Below are positions 57,646-64,000 of a stretch of DNA of 64,000 nt, piece by piece. Each line of letters begins with the position of its first letter. The first letter of the stretch is position 1. The DNA comes from JAOUEA01 sp038249195 (GTDB lineage Bacteria > Actinomycetota > UBA4738 > HRBIN12), in contig JBBRWM010000009.1 in assembly GCA_038249195.1 (NCBI GenBank), positions 1 through 64,000 of the forward strand, read 5' to 3'. A program made the position numbers and the translations under genes. Under the pieces are notes generated by a model. The model saw only the letters and a list, made by a program, of their open reading frames with translations. It was not told the origin of the DNA and did not search any database.

Positions 57646-58953
57646 TCAGGCCTTCGGGTGGCGAGCGTCGTAGCGCGAGAACGACGGCACGAGCAGGCGC
57701 AGCACGCCGACGCCCGCCACGCACAGCACCCCGCCGAGCATCGCTGAGATCGGGACGCTGGTGAGATGCGCGACCACACCCGACTCGAGCTCCCCCAGCG
57801 ACGGACCGGTGGCCCACACCGCCATGCCGATGCCGTCGAGGCGGCCGCGCATCGGATCGGTGACCGCAGTCTGCAGGATCGTCATGCGGAAGATCCCGCT
57901 CACCATGTCGCCCATCCCGGCGATCGCGAGCATGAGGAGTGACAGCCAGAGCCAGGTCGAGAGACCGAACACGACGATGGCCGCGCCCCATACCACGACG
58001 GCCACCATGATCACGCGTCCCTGGCGGCGCACGTGTTTCGCACGGCCCGAGAACGCCGACGCCAGGAACGCACCCGCCGCCGGCGCGGCGTAGAGCAAGC
58101 CGAGGACCCCCGCGCCGGACCCGCCGCCGAGGCGGACCGCCATGGCGGGGAACAGGGCCTCGGGGAATCCGAAGATCATGGCGTTCAGGTCGATCGCGAA
58201 GACCGACTGGATCGTGCGCTTGCCCCGCAGGAACCGGAATCCGTCCGCCACCGCGCTCCAGCTCACCTCGGGTGCGTCGTGCGCCGGAGGTGAGGGGGCC
58301 ATGCGCCACACGAAGACGATGGCCACGAGGAACGTCACGACGTCGAACGCGTACGCGCCCGCCGGATGGATCAGCAGGAGCAGGAACCCGCCCGCAACCG
58401 GCCCCACCATGCCCACGGCGGTCCCGAACCCGGCCTCGAGGGCATTGGAGGACGGCAGCAGCTCGAGACCGAGGAGCCGCGCCGGCCACGTGGAGGTGGC
58501 CGGCCGGCCGAACGTGTACATGCCGGCCGAGAGCGTGGCGAAGACATAGACCGGCCACAGGCGCGGGCGATCCAGCGACGCGTTGACGGCCATCAGCAGC
58601 GACATCCCGGCGAGGAACGCGTTGCTCCCTATCACGAGGCGCCGGCGTTCGAGCGCGTCGGCGAGCGCCCCACCCACGATCGGGAAGACGAACACGGGAA
58701 CCAGGGCGCACAGACCCAGCAGCCCCACCGCAAGCGCCGAGCCGGTCATCGCGTAAACCTGGAACGGCACGACCACGCCCACGATGGCATCGCCGAACTC
58801 GGAGATCGAGCGTCCGATGAAGAGGCGCCGGAAATCGCGCGAGGTCCGCAGCGGCGTGAGGTCCGCCAGGTGGCCACGCAGGCGCGCGCGCCGTTCTGCA
58901 GCATCGTCCTGCGGCGCGTCGGGGCCGTGCGGTGGGCGCTCGTCGGTGGGCAT
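57646..58953 (-). CDS. MFS transporter (EntS/DHA-like exporter)
   Basis: A 435-residue major facilitator with 12 predicted helices. It begins with a 36-residue cytoplasmic tail, then FRRLFIGRSISEFGDAIVGVVV and the loop-2/3 motif GGALADALERRRLVIGSN (the G-x3-D-R-x-x-R-R signature, here GALADALERRR). RPLRMG-like loops (FRFLRGKRTIQSVF) lie mid-protein. It resembles enterobactin-exporter-type MFS proteins. TAGCGT lies 9 nt before the ATG. It is convergent with the ion-channel-like gene (stops 7 bp apart). Confidence 0.9.
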   Translation of the reverse strand: MPTDERPPHGPDAPQDDAAERRARLRGHLADLTPLRTSRDFRRLFIGRSISEFGDAIVGVVVPFQVYAMTGSALAVGLLGLCALVPVFVFPIVGGALADALERRRLVIGSNAFLAGMSLLMAVNASLDRPRLWPVYVFATLSAGMYTFGRPATSTWPARLLGLELLPSSNALEAGFGTAVGMVGPVAGGFLLLLIHPAGAYAFDVVTFLVAIVFVWRMAPSPPAHDAPEVSWSAVADGFRFLRGKRTIQSVFAIDLNAMIFGFPEALFPAMAVRLGGGSGAGVLGLLYAAPAAGAFLASAFSGRAKHVRRQGRVIMVAVVVWGAAIVVFGLSTWLWLSLLMLAIAGMGDMVSGIFRMTILQTAVTDPMRGRLDGIGMAVWATGPSLGELESGVVAHLTSVPISAMLGGVLCVAGVGVLRLLVPSFSRYDARHPKA

Positions 58954-58988
58954 CGCGACTCGACGCTATCGCCGATGCCGCTAGGTGC

Positions 58989-59822
58989 CTAGCGGATCAA
59001 CCGGCTCATCCGCCGATCCGCCAGCACCTTCCCGCCGGTTTGGCAGGCGGGGCAGTAGGTGACCTCGTGCGACTCGTAGCTCACGCGCCGGAGGTCCTCG
59101 CCGCACGCCGGGCACGGCTCGCCGGCCCGGTTGTGCACGGTGAAGTGGTCGCCGAGCTTGGTCGGGAGGCCGCCGGTGCGCTTGCGCTCCTGCGCCAGCG
59201 CGGCGTCGAGGACGATATGGAGCGAGGCGACCAACCGCTCGCGATCAGGGCGGTCCAGCTTGTTGAAGGAGGCGTACGGCGAGAGCCTCGCGTGGTGCAG
59301 GACGTCGTCGCTGTACCCGCGGCCGACGCCGGAGATCGTGCGCTGGTCGCGCAGGATCGTGTGCACGCGGCGAGCATCCTCCGCCTGGAGGAACCAGACG
59401 TCGGCCGCGGGCGAGAGCACCTCGGGTCCGAGCTTGGCGAGCGGCCCGTCGTCGCCGTCCGCGAGCACCCACCAGCCGGCCTTGCGCTGGGTGCCGAACT
59501 CCTTGATCAACACGCTCGGACGATCGCGGACCCGGATGCGGAGGACACACCCGCGTGGTTTCGTGGACTTCGGGGGGTACTCCACGTCGACGCGCCCCCC
59601 CTGGGACAGATGGAAGAGCAGGCGCGGCCCGCCGAGCTCGATCACCGCGAACTTGCCACGGTTCGCCACGCGCCCCACCGTGCGCCCGAGCAGCTCGTCG
59701 GGGCGGGGCGCGTAGGTCTTCAACGAGGAGAACTGCAGCAGATCGAGACCCTCGAGCTCCGCGCCGGTCAGCACCTCATCGAGCCGCTCGGCCATGGCAC
59801 GGACCTCCGGGAGCTCGGGCAC
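58989..59822 (-). CDS. Formamidopyrimidine/endonuclease VIII-type DNA glycosylase
   Basis: A 277-residue Fpg/Nei glycosylase that removes oxidised bases. After GTG/Met comes the catalytic Pro1-Glu in PELPEVRAMAERL. KTYAPRPDELLGRTVGRV and NRGKFAVIEL contain the conserved Lys. HhH-type ISGVGRGYSDDVLHHARLSP is the H2TH motif, and the zinc finger CPACGEDLRR...YCPACQTGGK lies at the C-terminus. The conserved finger Arg at the end (here GGKVLADRR) fits Fpg/Nei. It lies 6 bp after the decarboxylase stop, on the same strand. Confidence 0.92.
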   Translation of the reverse strand: MPELPEVRAMAERLDEVLTGAELEGLDLLQFSSLKTYAPRPDELLGRTVGRVANRGKFAVIELGGPRLLFHLSQGGRVDVEYPPKSTKPRGCVLRIRVRDRPSVLIKEFGTQRKAGWWVLADGDDGPLAKLGPEVLSPAADVWFLQAEDARRVHTILRDQRTISGVGRGYSDDVLHHARLSPYASFNKLDRPDRERLVASLHIVLDAALAQERKRTGGLPTKLGDHFTVHNRAGEPCPACGEDLRRVSYESHEVTYCPACQTGGKVLADRRMSRLIR

Positions 59823-59828
59823 GGTGGG

Positions 59829-61223
59829 CTACTCGCCGGGTTCCGCCGCGGCCCGCCGCACGATCTCCACGCATTCGTCGATCCTATCCTTGTGCGTGCG
59901 GTGCGACACGATGCACGCCCGCAGCGTGTAGGCGCCGTGGATCATGGTGGAGGACAGGAACACCCGTTTGCTCGCGTTGATGCTGGCGAGGAAGGCCCGC
60001 TGCCCGTCGTCGTCGGCGCCCGCGAGGCGGAACGGAACCACCGAGAGCTGCGGCGCCCCCCACGGCAGCTCGATGGCCGGGTCCGCGGCCAGGGCCTCAT
60101 ACAGATACGTGGTGAGATCGAGCTTCTCGTCCAGCGCCTCGCGGAAGGCACCCACGCCGTGGAGCTTGAGCGGCATCCACACGCGCAGCCCTCGCCAGTC
60201 GCGCGAGAGCTCGGCGGAGTATTCGCTGTAGTTGGGCAGCTCGCCGGTGGGCGGCAGGTCCTGCAGGTACGCCGCGCCCTCGTAGTGCGCGTCGCGCAAA
60301 GCCTCGCCGTCGCGCACGACGAGGCCGCCCGTGCCGTAGGGCAGGAACAGCCCCTTGTGCGGATCCAGGGTCACGGAGTCGCTGCGTTCCACCCCGCGGA
60401 ACCAGTCGCGGCCGCGATCGGTGAGCTGGAAGAAGCCGCCGTACGCACCGTCCACGTGCAGCCAGAGCCCCTCCTCCTGCGCCACGTCCGCGAGCGCATC
60501 GATCGGATCGATGGCGCCCGTGTTCGTGGTGCCGGCGCTCGCGCCCACCAGGAACGGACGAAAGCCGGCCGCGCGGTCCGCGCGGATCTGTGCGCGCAGC
60601 GCCTCGGGATCCATCCGCAGCCGGTCGTCGGTGGCCACGATCCGCACGTTCCGTTTCGAGAAGCCGGCGATGGTGGCTGCTTTGGTCACGCTCGCGTGCG
60701 CCTGTTCGCTCACGTAGTACGTGCCGTCGGTGAAGTCCTCACCGAGCCGATCATGACGGGCCGTCACCATGGCGGAGAGGTTCGCCATCGACCCACCGGA
60801 GAGCAGGAGCCCCTGCGATCCGGCAGGGTAGTCGAACAGGTCGCAGAGCCAGCGCGTGACATTCTCCTCGATCTGCACCACCGCCGGGCTCGGCTGCCAG
60901 AGCCCGGCGAAGCGATTCACGCCCTGGGCGAGGAACTCCCCGAGGGCAGCGGTGTAGAGCCCTCCCCCCGGCACGTAGGCCAGGTAGCCGGGTCCGGCGT
61001 ACTCGAAGGTTCGAGCGACCGCGTCCTTGACGTCCTCCATCAACGGCGCGAACTCGCCGCCCTTCTCAGGAGGCCCATCTCGCATCGCGCGCGCGAGCTC
61101 GAGCGCGCCCTCGGTGGCCTCCGCTGGGGCGTCCTCGAGCCCCTGGATGAATCCGATGAGGTAGGCGAGGGCCGCCTCCCCCATCGCGCGCATGTCCTCG
61201 GGCGCCGGATCCAACGGATACAT
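59829..61223 (-). CDS. PLP-dependent group II decarboxylase (aromatic amino acid type)
   Basis: A 464-residue pyridoxal enzyme. GPGYLAYVPGGGLYTAALG (residue 76), the substrate-binding LLLSGGSMANLSAMVTAR, HASVTKAATIAGF, the PLP aspartate in WLHVDGAYGGFFQLT and the PLP lysine in SVTLDPHKGLFLPYGTGG are conserved in DOPA/tryptophan decarboxylases. VFLSSTMIHG and LRACIVSHRTHKDRID occur near the end. It makes an amine from an amino acid; the exact substrate is unknown. TACGAT lies 7 nt before the ATG, so leaderless. It is co-transcribed with the Fpg/Nei gene. Confidence 0.92.
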   Translation of the reverse strand: MYPLDPAPEDMRAMGEAALAYLIGFIQGLEDAPAEATEGALELARAMRDGPPEKGGEFAPLMEDVKDAVARTFEYAGPGYLAYVPGGGLYTAALGEFLAQGVNRFAGLWQPSPAVVQIEENVTRWLCDLFDYPAGSQGLLLSGGSMANLSAMVTARHDRLGEDFTDGTYYVSEQAHASVTKAATIAGFSKRNVRIVATDDRLRMDPEALRAQIRADRAAGFRPFLVGASAGTTNTGAIDPIDALADVAQEEGLWLHVDGAYGGFFQLTDRGRDWFRGVERSDSVTLDPHKGLFLPYGTGGLVVRDGEALRDAHYEGAAYLQDLPPTGELPNYSEYSAELSRDWRGLRVWMPLKLHGVGAFREALDEKLDLTTYLYEALAADPAIELPWGAPQLSVVPFRLAGADDDGQRAFLASINASKRVFLSSTMIHGAYTLRACIVSHRTHKDRIDECVEIVRRAAAEPGE

Positions 61224-61230
61224 GGCGGCA

Positions 61231-61236
61231 ATCGTA
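61231..61236 (-). promoter_or_regulatory. -10 box (TACGAT) for leaderless decarboxylase gene
   Basis: TACGAT lies 7 nt before the ATG at 61223, with no ribosome site; it lies in the 53-bp gap after DUF2277. Confidence 0.45.
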
Positions 61237-61276
61237 CCGACGCTCCGCGCGATCGGGCGGCGCGAGGGGTTGGGTC

Positions 61277-61486
61277 TCAGGCGTCGACGGGCGGCGCCAC
61301 GGCGTTCAGCAAGGACCGCGAGGCGTCCGCGATGCGGTCCACGGCGGCCTCGAAGGCGTCGTGGTTCTTCTTCGAGGGCTCGCGGTAACCGCTCACCTTG
61401 CGGACGTACTGACGCGCGGCGGCGCGGATCTCTTCCTCGGTGGCGGGCTCATCGGGTCGACGCAGGGTCTTGATGCTTCGGCACAT
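61277..61486 (-). CDS. DUF2277 family small protein
   Basis: A 69-residue protein with the DUF2277 opening MCRSIKTLRRPDEPATEEEI and YVRKVSGYREPSKKNHDAF. The family is a short conserved actinobacterial/proteobacterial protein with no known function. TAGCGT lies 7 nt before ATG 61486. It stands alone between the transglutaminase gene and the decarboxylase, all on the minus strand. It keeps the conserved Cys2 and the Lys/Arg-rich core. Confidence 0.88.
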   Translation of the reverse strand: MCRSIKTLRRPDEPATEEEIRAAARQYVRKVSGYREPSKKNHDAFEAAVDRIADASRSLLNAVAPPVDA

Positions 61487-61493
61487 GCCCCTC

Positions 61494-61499
61494 ACGCTA
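61494..61499 (-). promoter_or_regulatory. -10 box (TAGCGT) for leaderless DUF2277 gene
   Basis: TAGCGT lies 7 nt before the ATG at 61486 with no Shine-Dalgarno sequence; it overlaps the end of the transglutaminase gene. Confidence 0.45.
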
Positions 61500-63701
61500 C
61501 CGCGGCCCGACCTTCCCGCGCACCTGAGCGACGAGCATGCGGGCCAAGATCACGTCCTCCCGGCTCGGCCGGGAGGCGAGCGGAGCGAACCGGGACCGTT
61601 CGAAGGTGGCAACGATCGTATCGGCGGCCTCCACGACCTCGGAAGCGAGGGCGGGATCGCCCTGGAGCTCCCGGAGGTATTCCCCCGGTGTGGTGTGTTC
61701 CCCCCGGGCGTGGCCGGCCGGGGCCAGGGCCGCGGCGAGGTCGAGGAACGCCGCCTCGGCGGCGTCGGCCGGCCGCGTCGAGTCGGCTCGGCCCCTGTGC
61801 CGTCGGCGCCACGCCACCGCCGCCAGGCCAACGAGCGCGATGACCACCGCCGCCTGCGGCCACTCGTGGAGGGCGGCTCGCGCCACGTCGCGGACCGCGC
61901 CCGCCACCACGCCGGCAGCGCGTTTGACCGGCTCCGGCACGGCGTCTTGGGCGAAGCGCCCGATCGCAGCGAACACCGGACCGGCCATGAAGCGCCCCCC
62001 GAGGCCCGGCGCCGCCTCGGGCACTCCGAACGTCGGGTCGTACTGCACCCACCCGCTGCCGGGGTAGTAGACCTCCAGCCAGGCGTGCGCGTCAGACTGC
62101 TTGACCTCGAAGTAGCCCGTGAACGGATTCCGGCTCCCGGGCCCGTAGCCCGTGACGAGGCGGGTGGGGATCCCGAGGGTGCGGAGCATCACCGCCATCG
62201 AGCTCGCGATCTGCTCGCAGAAGCCCTGGCGCGTCACGAAGAGGAACTCGTCGACCGCGTCCACACCCGGTGGGTCGGCCGGAACGTCGAGGTTGTATCG
62301 GGTGTGCTGCTGGATCCACGATTGCACCGCGAGCACCCGGTCGTACTCGGAGGCCGAACCCCGGGTGATGTCGCCGGCCAGGTCTCCGACCCGGCTCGGG
62401 AGCTCCCCCGGCACCTGCAGGTAGCGCTCCATCCCGCGCGGCATCGTGGTCCCCGCCCGGCGCAGCCGGTCCGGATCGGGCACCGGCACGTCGGAGATGA
62501 CGGAGTACACCAAGCCGGCGTCGAGCAGGATCGGCGTGCGCACGGAGCCGTACCGATCGACGCGCGCGCCCGCCGCGGGGAAATAGACGGTGGAGGGGGT
62601 CGCCGCCGCGAACAAGACGTTAGGCTGCGGCGTATCCACGTAGAACGTCTGCGTGAGGCGCACCGTCTCGGGGCCGGCGAACGCCTCGGCGCTCCCCTGC
62701 GTGCCCGGCATGTCGAAGGAGCCGGGTGCCGCTCCCGCCAGCAGGGTCTGCGTCTGGGGGTCCCCGAGGCTCCACGTCGTTCCGTCGTACGTGTCGAACG
62801 CCTCAGCCCGCCACAGCGCCGCCTGCGGCGCACGCACGCGGAAGGCGATGGAATCCGACAGGTGGCCGCGAGCGCGTAGGTCGACGTGGTCCGAGAGCCC
62901 CGGGTAGGCCCCGGGCGCGAAGTCCACCACCCCGTCGGGGTTGGCGGCGGGCAGGTTCGGGTTCGCGACGCCGCCGTCGAACGAGGAGAGCTGCGTGGGC
63001 GGGTGCGAGAAGGAGAAGGGCGGCGCCTTGACGAATGAGCCGGGGACGCGCGGCATCGCGAGGAACAGCACGAACGCCGCCACGGTGACCGCGGCCACCG
63101 GCATGGCCGCCGCGCGCGCGGGCGCGTACACGCACGCCCGCCGCGAGGCGTCTGCCGGCTCGATGCGCCGGACGGACACGGGAGGGGCGACCTGGTCGGG
63201 GCGGGGGCGGCTCGACAGGGAGAGCCACACGCCGCAGAGCCCCATCCATGGGACCAGGAGCAGCGCGAATCCCGTCGTGAGGGAGAGCGCCCCGGCCTCG
63301 GCTATCAGGATCGTGCTCGAGATCATCGAGAACGCGAGGTCACGCCGGCGCGGCACGTCGAACGCGTGGAGCACCTGCACCCAAAGGAACAGCGAGGCGA
63401 GCGGGAGACGCGCCTGGTCCACCGAGCCCGCCGATCCCACGGCCTGCAGGAACTGACCCAGGGCGGCAAGCAACCCCACCGACAGCAGCAGCTTCACGGC
63501 CAAGCTCGTGTGGGCGCGGCGCCGATACGAGAACCAGTACCCGAGGGGGGCCAGCAGGAGGGCGGCCGCGGCCGTGAAGACGTCCACGGCGTGCTGGGCC
63601 ACGACGGCCATGATCGCGAGCTCGACCGCCAGCATCACGACCACACGCAGCGCCACGGAGTCCTCGGGCGGACCGGGGGTCCGCTTCAGCTCGAACGTCA
63701 C
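61497..63701 (-). CDS. Membrane transglutaminase-like protein (TgpA type)
   Basis: A 734-residue protein: six or so N-terminal membrane helices (residues 20-210), a large outer domain with the transglutaminase core, then a final helix near residue 600 and a cytoplasmic tail. The Cys-His-Asp triad is in TRQGFCEQIASSMAVML, SDAHAWLEVYYPGSG and QYDPTFG. TgpA-type proteins are paired with DUF58 and MoxR genes in a conserved actinobacterial cluster of unknown job, perhaps cell-envelope processing. GTG 63701 overlaps the upstream DUF58 stop (GTGA). Confidence 0.88.
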   Translation of the reverse strand: MTFELKRTPGPPEDSVALRVVVMLAVELAIMAVVAQHAVDVFTAAAALLLAPLGYWFSYRRRAHTSLAVKLLLSVGLLAALGQFLQAVGSAGSVDQARLPLASLFLWVQVLHAFDVPRRRDLAFSMISSTILIAEAGALSLTTGFALLLVPWMGLCGVWLSLSSRPRPDQVAPPVSVRRIEPADASRRACVYAPARAAAMPVAAVTVAAFVLFLAMPRVPGSFVKAPPFSFSHPPTQLSSFDGGVANPNLPAANPDGVVDFAPGAYPGLSDHVDLRARGHLSDSIAFRVRAPQAALWRAEAFDTYDGTTWSLGDPQTQTLLAGAAPGSFDMPGTQGSAEAFAGPETVRLTQTFYVDTPQPNVLFAAATPSTVYFPAAGARVDRYGSVRTPILLDAGLVYSVISDVPVPDPDRLRRAGTTMPRGMERYLQVPGELPSRVGDLAGDITRGSASEYDRVLAVQSWIQQHTRYNLDVPADPPGVDAVDEFLFVTRQGFCEQIASSMAVMLRTLGIPTRLVTGYGPGSRNPFTGYFEVKQSDAHAWLEVYYPGSGWVQYDPTFGVPEAAPGLGGRFMAGPVFAAIGRFAQDAVPEPVKRAAGVVAGAVRDVARAALHEWPQAAVVIALVGLAAVAWRRRHRGRADSTRPADAAEAAFLDLAAALAPAGHARGEHTTPGEYLRELQGDPALASEVVEAADTIVATFERSRFAPLASRPSREDVILARMLVAQVRGKVGPR

Positions 63702-64000
63702 GCCGCGGCCTCCCCATCCGGGCCGGGGCTGAGCAAGACGGCGAGGTCGTCGCCCGAGCGCCAAGGGAAGACCTCGGCTCCCACGCGACGCAGCCCCTCC
63801 TCGAGGGCCGTCCACGACCCCGGAGCCATGACCTCGGAGGCGGCTTCCTCCTCGGTCACCTCGACCGCGATCACGACAACGTGCGGCACCAGATCCCTCA
63901 GGTGCGCGACGGCCCGCTCGATGGCCGCCCGGTCGTGGCCCCGGCGTGCCGGGAAGACCAACACCGCGGTCTCGACGCCGCGGACCTCGGACCCGAGACC
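63698..64000 (-). CDS. DUF58 domain protein, C-terminal part (partial)
   Basis: The last 100 residues of a gene cut by the right edge; the open frame reaches 64000 with no start needed (VRGVETAVLVFPARRG). RRGHDRAAIERAVAHLRDLVPHVVV and a Gly/Ala-rich tail fit the C-terminal part of DUF58 (VWA-like) proteins that precede TgpA genes; the family call rests mostly on position. Its stop TGA overlaps the transglutaminase GTG by 4 bp. An in-frame start at 63964 is possible but would give an unnaturally short protein. Confidence 0.65.
   Translation of the reverse strand, partial: GLGSEVRGVETAVLVFPARRGHDRAAIERAVAHLRDLVPHVVVIAVEVTEEEAASEVMAPGSWTALEEGLRRVGAEVFPWRSGDDLAVLLSPGPDGEAAA

Noticed and set aside
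58932..61388. An 818-codon plus-strand open frame
   Set aside because: It is antisense to Fpg/Nei and the decarboxylase, both of which have clear catalytic motifs; it has no ribosome site or motif of its own.

Overview
The window is high-GC, densely packed bacterial DNA that reads as a chromosome segment of an actinomycete-lineage organism (Actinomycetota). The strongest evidence is the block mec - moeB-like - cysO - cysM - murI - MBL hydrolase - rph - rdgB (about 33.4-38.9 kb), which reproduces the mycobacterial order Rv1334-Rv1341. Supporting signs are GTG/TTG starts, many genes whose start codon lies 5-8 nt after a TANNNT -10 box (leaderless layout), DrrAB/NatAB-type ABC exporters and a DUF4333 lipoprotein. 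I cannot name a genus. The secreted repertoire (S53 and M11-type proteases, phosphoesterases) suggests a free-living organism.

Layout. 1-4.5 kb is accessory: the left end of an IS3-family element, a DUF262-HNH (GmrSD-like) gene, about 580 bp without a clear gene, a CorA-type transporter and a cysteine-rich protein of unknown function. 4.5-8.6 kb holds a GNAT acetyltransferase, secreted metalloprotease, SIMPL protein and FkbM methyltransferase. 8.6-14.6 kb is a minus-strand set: purE-purK, a zinc ribbon, a YcaQ-like protein and two tandem HemL-like aminotransferases behind a 20-bp palindrome. 14.66-15.3 kb has tRNA-His, tRNA-Lys and a probable transposase remnant. 15.3-20.5 kb has a DUF2231-folE-RibD_C operon, a DUF488/AlkA-like pair, transaldolase and a broken second DUF488 start.

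20.6-28.6 kb is rich in surface and secreted proteins: a modular metallophosphoesterase and an alpha/beta hydrolase that share a duplicated promoter/operator, a two-gene ABC exporter, a cupredoxin lipoprotein, a sedolisin and an L,D-transpeptidase. tRNA-Leu follows, abutted by 12-bp tandem repeats, then a frameshifted FAD monooxygenase, a secreted phosphoesterase and an orphan sensor kinase. 33.4-38.9 kb is the cysteine/murI/rph operon: Mec releases and MoeB activates the carrier CysO, and CysM uses its thiocarboxylate to make cysteine.

39-64 kb has selD, a cNMP/CBS/DUF294 regulator, fabI, a TIM-barrel-like secreted protein, an SDR, a DUF885 peptidase, two more ABC exporters, lon, membrane proteins, an MFS exporter, a Fpg/Nei glycosylase, a PLP decarboxylase, DUF2277, and a transglutaminase/DUF58 pair cut by the right edge. 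No CRISPR array, phage module or rRNA was seen. Most functions follow from motif recognition; no database search was possible.
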